DNA from: Aequorivita aurantiaca
Lineage (GTDB): Bacteria > Bacteroidota > Bacteroidia > Flavobacteriales > Flavobacteriaceae
Length of the DNA stretch: 64,000 nt
NCBI RefSeq assembly: GCF_030410135.1
Contig: NZ_JAUGQQ010000008.1
Span: forward strand, 1 to 64,000
Direction of reading: 5' to 3'
Both the position numbers and the translations under genes were made by a program. Below the pieces are notes generated by a model. It searched no databases. It worked only from the letters and a program-made list of their open reading frames with translations, and was not told where the DNA came from. This document shows positions 18,114-26,861 of the stretch, one piece after another (the first letter of the stretch is position 1; the number at the start of each line of letters is the position of its first letter).

Positions 18114-19073
18114 TTACTGGATTCTAAAAACCTGTTCCACCCAACCTTCCAATGTATATTTGCGATAAATTTCCTGCGGAATTGGAACATATGGTGATTC
18201 AAAAAAACTAGTTGGAATCTCCGGTTTCTCTGGATTTATGACTAAAATATTCTCAGGATTGTAAAAGTCGAATTCCTTCACGTATTCATTTGAAGTTATA
18301 ATTTTTTTCTGAAAGCCCATTGCTTCAAAAATTCGAAAACTTAAGCCCGCTTGATCATCCCGCAGCAAATCCAAAACGGCTATTGATTTTTTTATATTTT
18401 CATGCACCTGTTCCTGATTTTGCCTTTCCTCTGTAAAAATTATATCGGGATGAATGCCGGCCGGTTCGTTTTTGCCAACAACTATAAAGTGGGAATTCAA
18501 TTGCTTCCCCTTTAAAATTGCCGCAATCCTATTCATAGTTTCCAACCTTTCATCCAAATAGCTTATAGTGAAACAATCATATTCCGTTTCTCCCATTGGG
18601 GTCAATGGATGCTTGTGAAAATAAATATAGTTGGTTAGCGGTTTTAGGTTATAGGTTTCAACATCCTCGGGATCAAAAGAAAAAACGGTGTCAAAAATGT
18701 TTGCTTCCAATAAATGTGCAATCGGACGGCGTTTACTGCTATCATACAAATAGGCAATATAGCTATTGGTGAAGTTTTTAATTTTTTTATGGGTGGCGAT
18801 TGTAATTATTTCCGGATTGATAATTAGAATTCGATCCTGTTGGCCCAAAACAGCCAGCTCCTTTAAAATATAATCCTCACGCTTGGTTTTTTTGGCATTT
18901 TTATTAAAAAGAAGCTTCCCAAAAAAATTGCCAATTCTGTGAAAAATGGAGGGGTAATGATGCCTATAATGCCGCAGGTTGATGTGGTGTGCCTTAATTC
19001 CCTTTTTTTGGAGCGCATTGACAATGTGGTGGTCATAATTCCAGAAATCAAAACTTATTAGGCAAATTTTCAT
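18114..19073 (-). CDS. CgeB-like glycosyltransferase
   Basis: A 319-residue protein with the layout of CgeB/GT-B-like transferases: KICLISFDFWNYDHHIVNAL at the start, an ILIINPEIIT strand and YDSSKRRPIAHL in the middle, and a C-terminal donor region DDQAGLSFRIFEAMGFQKKIITSN (about 240-263), where the Glu and Gly fit the conserved GT-B donor helix. Function within the glycan island is inferred from location. Its stop is two bases from the stop of the convergent GT4 gene. Confidence 0.65.
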   Translation of the reverse strand: MKICLISFDFWNYDHHIVNALQKKGIKAHHINLRHYRHHYPSIFHRIGNFFGKLLFNKNAKKTKREDYILKELAVLGQQDRILIINPEIITIATHKKIKNFTNSYIAYLYDSSKRRPIAHLLEANIFDTVFSFDPEDVETYNLKPLTNYIYFHKHPLTPMGETEYDCFTISYLDERLETMNRIAAILKGKQLNSHFIVVGKNEPAGIHPDIIFTEERQNQEQVHENIKKSIAVLDLLRDDQAGLSFRIFEAMGFQKKIITSNEYVKEFDFYNPENILVINPEKPEIPTSFFESPYVPIPQEIYRKYTLEGWVEQVFRIQ

Positions 19074-19124
19074 AAGCGTTATTTCGGTAAAAATAGATAA
19101 TTTAAACAGTTATTGCTGAAACCG

Positions 19125-19132
19125 TATATTTG
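19125..19132 (+). promoter_or_regulatory. -7 element for the GT pair at 19149
   Basis: TATATTTG is an exact TAnnTTTG match ending 16 bases before the ATG at 19149; the -33 position only offers TTTA. The leader would be about ten nucleotides. Confidence 0.45.
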
Positions 19133-19148
19133 AAAAAAAATTCTTGGA

Positions 19149-20015
19149 ATGAAAAAAATTCATGTCGGTTTTTTGCTTTCGTATGATTATGAAAATCTGA
19201 AAAAGGCAATTCCTCCGGTTTATAAGGACGCGGATGCCATTTTTATAGCGGAAGATCTGGAATATCGAACTTGGTCCGGCGAAAAATTTGAGGTTTCACC
19301 GTCATTTTATGATTGGTTGCACAAATTCGATACTGAAAAGAAAATCCAGATTTATAAGGATGATTTCTATATTCCCGAACTTTCCGCTATTGAAAACGAT
19401 ACCCGTGAACGCACTATGCTTTCAGAAAAAATGGGGATTGGCAATTGGCTCGTGCAGGTGGATGCCGATGAATATTTTATCGATTTCAAAGGGTTTGTAA
19501 AAACCCTACGGAAATACGACGGGTTTCTAAAAAAACCCGAAAAAACACCGGTCCAAATTGCCGGATTCCTTATAAATATGTATAAGTACACCGAGGATGG
19601 CCTGCTTTACGTGGACAACCCAACCAAAGTTTTGTTGGCCACCAATTATCCGAAGTACACTTTCGCACGCCAAAACCGAAAACGGATTATCTATACGGAT
19701 ACCCTTTTGATGCACGAATGCATCTCGCGGAGCGAATCAGATTTGATGACAAAGCTCACCAATTGGGGCCATTCCAAAGATTTTGATATTGAAGAATATG
19801 TCGCAAAATGGCGTTCCGTAAATAAGGAAAACTATAAGGAAATGCAGGATTTTTTCTATTTGCAGCCCGAAGGTTGGAAAACTTTGGATTTTATTGAATC
19901 AAAAAATATGGATGAAATAAAGAAGAAGTTAAATGCAAAACCAGAATTGCATCCTTCGTCATTTTTTCTATTCAAAAAAAATATTGGACAATTTTTTAAA
20001 CATCTTTTTAAATGA
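19149..20015 (+). CDS. Putative GT-A fold glycosyltransferase
   Basis: A 288-residue protein I cannot place in a named family. It has a GT-A-like look: a HVGFLLSYDYENLKKAIPPVY start, then WLVQVDADEYFIDF (about 98-111) with a DxD-type metal site, and a LLMHECISRSESDLMTKLTNWGHS block near 190 that would cover the catalytic and acceptor part. Its 3' end overlaps the GT2 gene by 4 bases (ATGA), so both act in one operon, probably adding neighbouring sugars. Confidence 0.6.
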   Translation: MKKIHVGFLLSYDYENLKKAIPPVYKDADAIFIAEDLEYRTWSGEKFEVSPSFYDWLHKFDTEKKIQIYKDDFYIPELSAIENDTRERTMLSEKMGIGNWLVQVDADEYFIDFKGFVKTLRKYDGFLKKPEKTPVQIAGFLINMYKYTEDGLLYVDNPTKVLLATNYPKYTFARQNRKRIIYTDTLLMHECISRSESDLMTKLTNWGHSKDFDIEEYVAKWRSVNKENYKEMQDFFYLQPEGWKTLDFIESKNMDEIKKKLNAKPELHPSSFFLFKKNIGQFFKHLFK

Positions 20016-20800
20016 AAACTTCGTTGTTGATCTCAACATACAATTGGGTGGAAGCCTTGGAATTGGTGCTTTTGAGTGTGCAGAATCAAACCGTACAGCC
20101 TGAAGAAATCTTAATTGCGGATGATGGCTCTACGGTTGAAACAAGAGAACTAATCAATGATTTTCAAAAAAAATTAGTGGTTCCCATTCGGCATTTTTGG
20201 CACGAGGACAAAGGTTTCCGAAAGGCAATTATTTTAAACAAAGCCATTGCCGCCGCGAAGGGCGATTATATAATTCAAGTGGACGGAGATTGCATTATGC
20301 ACAAGGATTTTGTGCGGGACCACAAAGCGCTGGCGCTGCCAAACGTATATCTTTTTGGGAGCCGGGTGAATATTCAGGAGGAATTTCTTCCGAAATTGTT
20401 TTCCGCACAAAAAATAACATTCGGATTTTTTGATAGAGGCATTAAAAAACGAACTCGAAATCTGCGCGTTCCCGTTTTGGGGAACCTATATAAAACCACG
20501 TCGGCAGTTTCCGAAAAAATGCGCGGTTGTAACGTTTCTTTTTGGAAGAAAGATGTGATCGCCGTAAATGGTTACAATGAAGAATTTGAAGGCTGGGGCC
20601 GCGAAGATTCAGAATTGATAATACGGATGATGCATAACGGAGTTTTGGGCAGAAGACTGCGATACCGGGGAATTATTTACCACATTTGGCACAAAGTGAA
20701 GGACCAAAGTAGGTTCAAAATCAACGATACCCTGCAAGAAAAAGTGGTCGTGGAAAAGAGCAAATGGTGCGAAAACGGAATTGATAAATATTTGGCTTAG
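20012..20800 (+). CDS. Glycosyltransferase family 2 with GT7C-like C-terminus
   Basis: A 262-residue inverting GT-A enzyme. LLISTYNWVEALELVLLSV opens the nucleotide-binding domain; ILIADDGST and the metal-binding IIQVDGDCIMHKDF follow, then NVSFWKKDVIAVNGYNEEFEGWGREDSELIIRM spread over about 165-205, where W-G-x-E-D matches the GT7C-like catalytic motif. The layout is the same as each half of the tandem enzyme at 23209, so these three domains share recent ancestry. Translationally coupled to the gene upstream. Confidence 0.88.
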   Translation: MKTSLLISTYNWVEALELVLLSVQNQTVQPEEILIADDGSTVETRELINDFQKKLVVPIRHFWHEDKGFRKAIILNKAIAAAKGDYIIQVDGDCIMHKDFVRDHKALALPNVYLFGSRVNIQEEFLPKLFSAQKITFGFFDRGIKKRTRNLRVPVLGNLYKTTSAVSEKMRGCNVSFWKKDVIAVNGYNEEFEGWGREDSELIIRMMHNGVLGRRLRYRGIIYHIWHKVKDQSRFKINDTLQEKVVVEKSKWCENGIDKYLA

Positions 20801-20811
20801 TTCAATTTGAA

Positions 20812-21573
20812 CTATTCTATTTTTCGATATAAAAGCCATAGATTCACATATCTCTTGAATACGGAAAAGGCGCTTACATAAGCCAGAATAAAACCTTCTT
20901 TTCCATCCAAAAAACCCAAGCGGAAAACGAACTGATTCAAAAAGCGGTAAAATGGCCGGAAAAGGAAGTGGTAATAATTTGGTTTCTCTCCTTTTTTGTA
21001 GCGCATTTCGGCCTGCAGGGCGCTATATTGATGTGCCTTTGCGGTATATGCGTCAAAGGATTTATAGGTGTGATGCGGCAGGGAATTCTTTAAATTTTCA
21101 CTCCTGCCGTTTACTTCCAGCGTTTCGTGCACCAAGTTTTCATTGTACCGGCAATGATTTTTATTGAAAAAACGAACCACGTAATCATTCTGCAGACCAC
21201 TATAGCGAATACGTTTACCCATAAAATAGAAATCCCGTTTCACAAAAAAGGCAACCGCGGTTGAGTTTTTGCTTTTTTCCACAATTTCTTCGGCCAGTTG
21301 GGGCGTTATGGTTTCATCCAAGTCAAAAAAGGTGACCCAAGTATTTTTGGCTTGCGCAATCGCGAAATTCTTTTGCGATGAAAAATTGTCGAAACTGCGT
21401 TGCAAAACCCGAACCTTGGGCTGTTTTGAAGCTAAAACGACGGTGTCATCGCTACTGAAGGAATCAACTATAACAATTTCATCGGCAAACCAAAGACTCT
21501 CAATATAAGCCTCAATATTCTGCGCTTCGTTCAGCGTAATGGCTATAGCGGTGATTTTTGCGGGGTTTTCCAA
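20812..21573 (-). CDS. Glycosyltransferase family 2 (WaaE/KdtX-like)
   Basis: A 253-residue GT2 enzyme. AITLNEAQNIEAYIESLWFADEI is the characteristic start of the WaaE/KdtX-like group (LPS core beta-glucosyltransferases), followed by VDSFSSDDTV, TFFDLDETITPQLAEEI with the DxD, and NENLVHETLEVNG (ExxxHE). The C-terminus (FRPFYRFLNQFVFRLGFLDGKEGF) also fits that group. A paralogue of the gene at 22372. It supports an LPS-core role for the island. Confidence 0.87.
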   Translation of the reverse strand: MENPAKITAIAITLNEAQNIEAYIESLWFADEIVIVDSFSSDDTVVLASKQPKVRVLQRSFDNFSSQKNFAIAQAKNTWVTFFDLDETITPQLAEEIVEKSKNSTAVAFFVKRDFYFMGKRIRYSGLQNDYVVRFFNKNHCRYNENLVHETLEVNGRSENLKNSLPHHTYKSFDAYTAKAHQYSALQAEMRYKKGEKPNYYHFLFRPFYRFLNQFVFRLGFLDGKEGFILAYVSAFSVFKRYVNLWLLYRKIE

Positions 21574-21615
21574 AAATGGGCGGTAGTTTGCGTAAAAGTA
21601 ATAATTTTACATGTA

Positions 21616-21623
21616 TAAATTTG
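21616..21623 (+). promoter_or_regulatory. -7 element upstream of the deacetylase gene
   Basis: TAAATTTG matches TAnnTTTG exactly and ends 9 bases before ATG 21633. It lies inside the longer possible reading frame, so it argues for the shorter start. The -33 element is poor. Confidence 0.4.
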
Positions 21624-21632
21624 AAATGCGCT

Positions 21633-22337
21633 ATGACGAAGCTCCCGATTTTAATGTACCATCACATTACCGAGCACGCCGGAAAAGGCCTGACTATTTC
21701 CGTGGAAAAACTTGAAAAACAGTTTAAATATTTGGCCGAGAGTGGTTATAAAACCTTTCATTTTAAGGAATTGCTGCAGCTAAAAGAGTTGCCCAAGGGC
21801 AAAAATATTGTAATTACTTTTGACGATGGCTATGTGAGCCAATTGAATTTGGCCATGCCATTGCTTAAAAAATACAAATTGAAGGCAACCTTTTTTGTGC
21901 CCTTAAATTTTTTGGGAAAAACGGATAGTTGGAATACAACTTCCTTGGAAATAATGAGAATTGAACAATTAAAATCCTTAGATCCGCAATTGTTCGAACT
22001 TGGTTTTCATTCCTATTATCACAAAAAATATACGGAACTTTCCAATGCCGAAATTGAAGCTGATACACGACGATGCATGGAATTTGTTTCAGAAATGGAA
22101 TTGAATTTTGCGCCCGTTTTGGCCTATCCCTTCGGTAAATTTCCGAAGGAGAAAACCCGAAACGGCATTTTCAAAAATCTGCTTTCCCAAAATAAAATTG
22201 AATATGGCCTTCGAATAGGGAATAGAATCAATAATTTTCCCTTCAAAAAACCTTACGAAATTGAAAGAATTGACGTGAAAGGAGAATTTTCATTGTTAAC
22301 GTTTAGACAGAAAATTAAATTTGGGAAACTTTTCTAG
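21633..22337 (+). CDS. Polysaccharide deacetylase family protein (NodB domain)
   Basis: A 234-residue carbohydrate esterase 4 type protein expected to remove N- or O-acetyl groups from a sugar. LPILMYHHITEH opens it, VITFDDGYVSQLNLAMPLL (about 62-80) has the metal-binding Asp pair, and LGFHSYYHKKYTELS (about 125-139) gives the two metal His as H-x-x-x-H. AYPFGKF is motif 3. No signal peptide is seen, so it may act in the cytoplasm on a lipid-linked sugar. I use the ATG at 21633: the frame is open for 25 codons upstream, but that stretch does not look like the family and contains the -7 element. Members of this type accompany core-LPS glycosyltransferases. Confidence 0.88.
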   Translation: MTKLPILMYHHITEHAGKGLTISVEKLEKQFKYLAESGYKTFHFKELLQLKELPKGKNIVITFDDGYVSQLNLAMPLLKKYKLKATFFVPLNFLGKTDSWNTTSLEIMRIEQLKSLDPQLFELGFHSYYHKKYTELSNAEIEADTRRCMEFVSEMELNFAPVLAYPFGKFPKEKTRNGIFKNLLSQNKIEYGLRIGNRINNFPFKKPYEIERIDVKGEFSLLTFRQKIKFGKLF

Positions 22338-22371
22338 TTTTCTTTTTAATTAAGCTTTCGCTATATTTTAA

Positions 22372-23109
22372 TCACTTCATTCCTCGATGAAGAAGCATCA
22401 ACTTCACGTACCGTTCAAAAACACCATAAGCATTTACGGCAGCAACGGTCATTCCCGGCACCCCATCCCGAAATCCGCCTTTTAGAATGAAGGATCGGAA
22501 AAACCTATAGGTAGGTTTAAAAATTAGGTGGAGCCATGTGGCCTTTTTGCCTTTGTCAAATAATTGTTGCGCCTGAAACCAAGCATAACTTTCCTTTTTG
22601 GAAATATAGCTATCCAATCCTTTATAAGTAAAATGCAGCATTTTATTTTTCAGTTTCCCAATACTGCCAACGCATTGCAGCTTTTCGTGGACCGCACCGG
22701 AAAAATGTGCACCATCTCGTTTCACCAACCGTAGCACGTCATCACTGTGATTGTATAGAAACCGATTCATATAAAAATGTGGAAAATTTATTTTGTAGCC
22801 ACCGTGCCGTGGTTTTTGCAGCGTTTCCTTTATTTCGTTTTCCAAGGAATGCGTAACGCGTTCGTCCGCATCAACAAACAGCACCCAATCGCCCGTGGCT
22901 TCCGCTAATGCGAAGTTTTTTTGGTTGGAAAAATTATCGAACTCACGTTGTAGAAATTTTGTTGCATATTTTTTTGCTATTTCCGATGTTCTGTCTGTGC
23001 TGAAAGAATCTACCACAATAACTTCATCTGCAAAACGGACGGAAAAAAGCGCGTCCTCAATAAATGCTTCTTCGTTGAAGGTGGGTATAATTACGGTTAG
23101 TTTCGGCAT
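22372..23109 (-). CDS. Glycosyltransferase family 2 (WaaE/KdtX-like)
   Basis: A 245-residue GT2 enzyme, paralogue of the one at 20812. LTVIIPTFNEEAFIEDALFSVRFADEVIVVDSFS covers the start, LFVDADERV carries the DxD, and GAVHEKLQCVG the ExxH-like acceptor region. The C-terminal FKPTYRFFRSFILKGGFRDG segment is typical of the group. Two such copies in 2 kb suggest two successive similar linkages in one oligosaccharide. Confidence 0.88.
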   Translation of the reverse strand: MPKLTVIIPTFNEEAFIEDALFSVRFADEVIVVDSFSTDRTSEIAKKYATKFLQREFDNFSNQKNFALAEATGDWVLFVDADERVTHSLENEIKETLQKPRHGGYKINFPHFYMNRFLYNHSDDVLRLVKRDGAHFSGAVHEKLQCVGSIGKLKNKMLHFTYKGLDSYISKKESYAWFQAQQLFDKGKKATWLHLIFKPTYRFFRSFILKGGFRDGVPGMTVAAVNAYGVFERYVKLMLLHRGMK

Positions 23110-23171
23110 TTTAATTTAGCTTGAACAAAAGGAAAATTGTTATTCATTTCGAAATTACAACTTTTTGTTTC

Positions 23172-23203
23172 TTGAGCCAACTCCGCAAATAACTATATCT
23201 TTG
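23172..23203 (+). promoter_or_regulatory. Promoter of the tandem GT2 gene, almost leaderless
   Basis: TTG (23172-23174) and TATCTTTG (23196-23203) with 21 bases between fit the Bacteroidota consensus. The -7 element ends only 5 bases before the ATG at 23209, so transcription would start at or beside the start codon. Confidence 0.6.
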
Positions 23204-23208
23204 CACAG

Positions 23209-24894
23209 ATGAAGCAACTGGACACTTCCATAATTATTAGTACCTACAATTCCGCTGAATGGCTGGAAAAAGTTCTTTACGGTTACAACAACCAAACCTA
23301 TAGACAATTTGAGGTGATAATCGCCGATGATGGTTCCACAGATGAAACGCGGCAGTTGCTCAAAAGGATGCAAGAAGAGGTTTTTTATTCCATTGTTCAC
23401 GTGTGGCATGAGGATAAAGGTTTTCAGAAATCTCAGATTCTTAACAAGGCTATTCAACAATGCGGTACCGAATATATTATTATGAGTGATGGCGACTGCA
23501 TTCCGCGGAAGGATTTTGTAGAGCAGCACGTAAAATACAGGGAGGAAGGGTTTTTTCTATCAGGCGGCTATTTTATGTTGCCGATGGACATTTCCAAAGA
23601 AATTAGCAAGGAAGATATTTATTCGGAAAAATGTTTCAATGTGAAATGGTTGAAGGAACACGGCCTGAAATATTCCTTCAAAAATAATAAGCTACGGTCG
23701 GGCCAGCTAAAGGCTTCGCTTTTGAATGCCTTTACAACCACAAATGCCAGTTGGAATGGCCATAACGCATCCGGCTGGAAGAAGGATATAATTGCCATAA
23801 ATGGATTTGATGAGCGCATGCAATACGGTGGGCAGGACCGCGAACTTGGTGAAAGATTGATAAATTTGGGAATTCAAAGCAAGCAAATTCGCTACAATGC
23901 GGTGGTGCTGCATCTGGACCATCCACGAGGTTACAAAAATCAACAATCCATTGAAAAAAATTTAGCAATTCGGAAACAAACGCGAAACCAAAAAAAGAAA
24001 TGGACTCCCTTTGGAATCGTGAAAAATGCCATAAATGTACCTTTCGTTTCCGTAATTGTGAGTACTTATAATCAGCCCGAGTGGCTACAAAAAGCACTTT
24101 GGGGTTTTGAGCAGCAACTTGAAAAGAATTTTGAAATAATCATTGCCGATGACGGCTCTACCATAGAAACGAAAGAGCTCATAGATTATTTTAAGGAAAA
24201 ATCGTCATTGAAAATAACCCACGTTTGGCAGGAAGACCATGGGTTTCAAAAAACGAAAATCCTCAACAAGGCCATTGTTGCTTCCAAAGGGGAATATCTG
24301 ATTTTCACCGATGGCGATTGCATCCCTCGGAATGATTTGGTCTCTACACATTTGGGCCTTAGCCGCCCCGGCTGTTTTTTGTCCGCAGGATATTTTAAAC
24401 TTTCTATGAAAATTTCCAAACAGATAACTAAGGATGATATTGAAACCCAGCGCTGTTTCAATGCGAAATGGCTCTTAAAACACGGACTGAAAAAAACTTT
24501 TAAGATCAACAAATTGACATCGTATGGGTTTAAGGAAGATTTTTTGAATACTTTCACCCCAACAAGCGCCACTTGGGACGGAAACAATGCTTCGGGCTGG
24601 CGCAAGGACGTTCTGGCCGTAAACGGTTTTGACGAGCGCATGCAATATGGCGGCGAGGATCGTGAAATGGGGGAGCGGTTGATGAACTACGGCATTAAGC
24701 CACAACAAATAAGATATAGCACCGTAACCCTGCACTTAGATCACGAACGCGGTTATGTGACGAAGCAAATGTTTGTAAAAAACAAGGCCATCCGAAAAGT
24801 CACGAAACAGGAAAGACGTGTTTGGACCGAATTTGGAATTGTAAAATCGAAAAATCCGTTGCCGGTTGCAAGTGATGAAAATGTGAATATTTAA
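23209..24894 (+). CDS. Tandem two-domain GT2 glycosyltransferase
   Basis: A 561-residue protein made of two similar GT2 units, about residues 1-270 and 277-550. Both carry the same series of motifs: STYN near the start, IIADDGST, then SDGDCIPRKDF in the first and TDGDCIPRNDL in the second, then NASWNGHNASGWKKD / SATWDGNNASGWRKD, and GGQDRELGERL / GGEDREMGERL. Both halves keep the DxD and the catalytic acidic residues, so both are probably active. Each unit resembles the single-domain enzyme at 20012. Two-domain GT2 proteins such as chondroitin or hyaluronan synthases make alternating polymers; here the close similarity suggests an internal gene duplication and addition of two alike sugars. 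Confidence 0.88.
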   Translation: MKQLDTSIIISTYNSAEWLEKVLYGYNNQTYRQFEVIIADDGSTDETRQLLKRMQEEVFYSIVHVWHEDKGFQKSQILNKAIQQCGTEYIIMSDGDCIPRKDFVEQHVKYREEGFFLSGGYFMLPMDISKEISKEDIYSEKCFNVKWLKEHGLKYSFKNNKLRSGQLKASLLNAFTTTNASWNGHNASGWKKDIIAINGFDERMQYGGQDRELGERLINLGIQSKQIRYNAVVLHLDHPRGYKNQQSIEKNLAIRKQTRNQKKKWTPFGIVKNAINVPFVSVIVSTYNQPEWLQKALWGFEQQLEKNFEIIIADDGSTIETKELIDYFKEKSSLKITHVWQEDHGFQKTKILNKAIVASKGEYLIFTDGDCIPRNDLVSTHLGLSRPGCFLSAGYFKLSMKISKQITKDDIETQRCFNAKWLLKHGLKKTFKINKLTSYGFKEDFLNTFTPTSATWDGNNASGWRKDVLAVNGFDERMQYGGEDREMGERLMNYGIKPQQIRYSTVTLHLDHERGYVTKQMFVKNKAIRKVTKQERRVWTEFGIVKSKNPLPVASDENVNI

Positions 24895-24900
24895 AAGAAA

Positions 24901-25962
24901 TTACCCCAAATGATGCGCTAAGAACGGCTTGAGTTTTGAAAGAATCATTTCGGGTGTCAGTTGGTTGTAAAGCGAATTGGGATCTTCTTCAATATTTCTT
25001 CTTTCCTCCAAAGTAAAACTGCTGAAAAGATTGGGTTTTTCCTCCAATAAATGTATGGAATCGTGCTGATCGCCATCCTCAAAACTGCACCAATGTTCTT
25101 TGTTTACATATGGTGAATAAATGGTGAAAGTTGGTTTGTTCAAAGCTTTGGCTATATGAACGCTTCCCCCTTCATTGGAAACCAACAGCTCGCATTTGTT
25201 CATCAATTTTATAAACCCGCGAATGGAATCTTCATACAGGTCAATGTTAATTTGGTCTTTGTTTTCGCACATTTCAAAAACCATTTCTGCTTCAGCCTTT
25301 TGATTTGGCGCATAATTGAAAAGCACTGTGCATCGATAGTTTTGGGTAATGTAATTTATTATTTGAACCATGTATTCGTGAGGCATGGACTTTTGCGGCG
25401 TGCTGCCCAAAATGCCTAACATTATTACCGGTTTTTGTAGGGAATCAGTTCTGCCATATTGTTTTTCTTCGGCTGTAAGAAATATTTTTGGAGCATATTC
25501 CGGTTCCTTCAGTTCAAAAACGGAGGCTATCATATTAATTCTATCTTCTATAGCTTTTCCGCAATTTTTGGTGCGAAGTTCCAAATGGCTGATGGGATGG
25601 GTGTAAAATGGAAGTTTTAAATCCTTATGGGCGCGTTTTAAACCGATTCGATATTCTGCACCGGAAAAAAGGCAGATTAGCCTACTTTGCAATTTGGAAT
25701 ATGGATCGAAAATTATATCATATTCCTCCTTTTTTATTCTGGAAATAGTTTGGAAAAGCTTGGTATAACTCTTCAGTTCCTTTTCGCGGACAGCTATAAT
25801 CCGATCTATATTCGGGTTGTTTTCCAAGACTCCCGCAGTGTATTCATAAACAAAATAGGTGACTTGGCTCTGCGGAAAAACTTTTTTTATATTGTTGGCA
25901 ATGACAGAACTTATTAGCACGTCGCCAATTCTTTTGTTTTGTATTACAAGAATTTTCTTCAT
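24901..25962 (-). CDS. Glycosyltransferase family 9 (ADP-heptosyltransferase-like)
   Basis: A 353-residue GT-B enzyme of family GT9, the LPS heptosyltransferase family. KILVIQNKRIGDVLISSVIANNI is the standard N-terminus with the GD motif; the C-terminal domain has IMLGILGSTPQKSMP, then LLVSNEGGSVHIAKALNKPT (about 260-279), the donor-binding D/N-x-G-x-x-H motif of the family (N-E-G-G-S-V-H here). Heptose as donor is inferred from the family. Divergent from the kinase gene at 26011; together they point to the LPS inner core. Confidence 0.88.
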   Translation of the reverse strand: MKKILVIQNKRIGDVLISSVIANNIKKVFPQSQVTYFVYEYTAGVLENNPNIDRIIAVREKELKSYTKLFQTISRIKKEEYDIIFDPYSKLQSRLICLFSGAEYRIGLKRAHKDLKLPFYTHPISHLELRTKNCGKAIEDRINMIASVFELKEPEYAPKIFLTAEEKQYGRTDSLQKPVIMLGILGSTPQKSMPHEYMVQIINYITQNYRCTVLFNYAPNQKAEAEMVFEMCENKDQINIDLYEDSIRGFIKLMNKCELLVSNEGGSVHIAKALNKPTFTIYSPYVNKEHWCSFEDGDQHDSIHLLEEKPNLFSSFTLEERRNIEEDPNSLYNQLTPEMILSKLKPFLAHHLG

Positions 25963-26010
25963 AAAGATTACCTTCGCAAAATACCTTTTTTAAAAGAATC
26001 TTTTTTAAAA

Positions 26011-26757
26011 ATGCGCGAGAATTTTGTTATTGCTCCAAAATATTCCCACTTGGCCGAAACGTTAAAGGGGGTCCTCCATAATTTTTCCGAAAAAGGAAAT
26101 TATGTAGCCCAGGGCGAGCGCAACATTATAAAAATGGTGCAGTTAAAAGGTACTTCCTTCAATATAAAAGCATTTAAGCAGCCCAATTTGTTTCAAGCAT
26201 TGGTGTACCAATTCATCCGAAAAAGTAAGGCGAAGCGCTCCTTTGAATATGCCTCAAAACTTATTGGCCTGGGTGTTAAGACACCTTTTCCAGTAGCATA
26301 TTTGGAAGTTTTTTCGTTTGGTTTGCGGCAAAGTTTTTACATAAGCGAGCATATAAATTATGATTTTGATTTTCGCGAACTAATCCATAATCCACAATTT
26401 CAAAAGCGAACAGAAATATTGAGGCAGTTTACGCAATTCACGTTTAAACTTCACGAGAACGGAATAAACTTTTTGGATCATTCGCCGGGAAACACTTTAA
26501 TTGTGGAAGAGGAAAATGATAAATACGATTTCTTTTTAATAGACCTGAACCGTATGCGATTTGAATGTTTAGATTTTGAACAGCGCATGCACAATTTCCG
26601 CAGGTTGTGGCCCTCAAAAACAATGGTTAAAATCATGGCGCACGAATATGCCCAGCTTTATGGTAAAAGTTTCGAGGAAACCTATTCGCTTATGTTGAAG
26701 CACAGTCGCGCTTTTCAGAAAAAAATTAATAGTAAGAAATTGCGAAGGCGAAAGTAA
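26011..26757 (+). CDS. KdkA/InaA-like sugar kinase
   Basis: A 248-residue protein-kinase-like fold enzyme of the lipopolysaccharide kinase family, expected to phosphorylate Kdo or a core sugar. KGTSFNIKAFKQP (about 45-57) holds the ATP-binding Lys, HENGINFLDHSPGNTLI (about 150-166) the catalytic loop (D-x4-N) and FFLIDLNRMRF the metal-binding Asp. I choose ATG 26011 (MRENFVIAPKY); an upstream ATG at 25939 would overlap the divergent GT9 gene and adds a basic stretch foreign to the family. It closes the glycan island on the right. Confidence 0.8.
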   Translation: MRENFVIAPKYSHLAETLKGVLHNFSEKGNYVAQGERNIIKMVQLKGTSFNIKAFKQPNLFQALVYQFIRKSKAKRSFEYASKLIGLGVKTPFPVAYLEVFSFGLRQSFYISEHINYDFDFRELIHNPQFQKRTEILRQFTQFTFKLHENGINFLDHSPGNTLIVEEENDKYDFFLIDLNRMRFECLDFEQRMHNFRRLWPSKTMVKIMAHEYAQLYGKSFEETYSLMLKHSRAFQKKINSKKLRRRK

Positions 26758-26861
26758 CGCTAGTTAAAAATAAGATAGAGAATCCACAAAATTCTTCCTC
26801 GCCTCTTAATTCCCCATAAATTTTTTTAATGGCCGCTGCCGGAATAAATATTTTCCGCAGT

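Noticed and set aside
25939-26010. Longer start for the KdkA-like kinase
   Set aside because: It would overlap the divergent GT9 start, and the added residues (MYYKNFLHKDYLRK) do not resemble the family.
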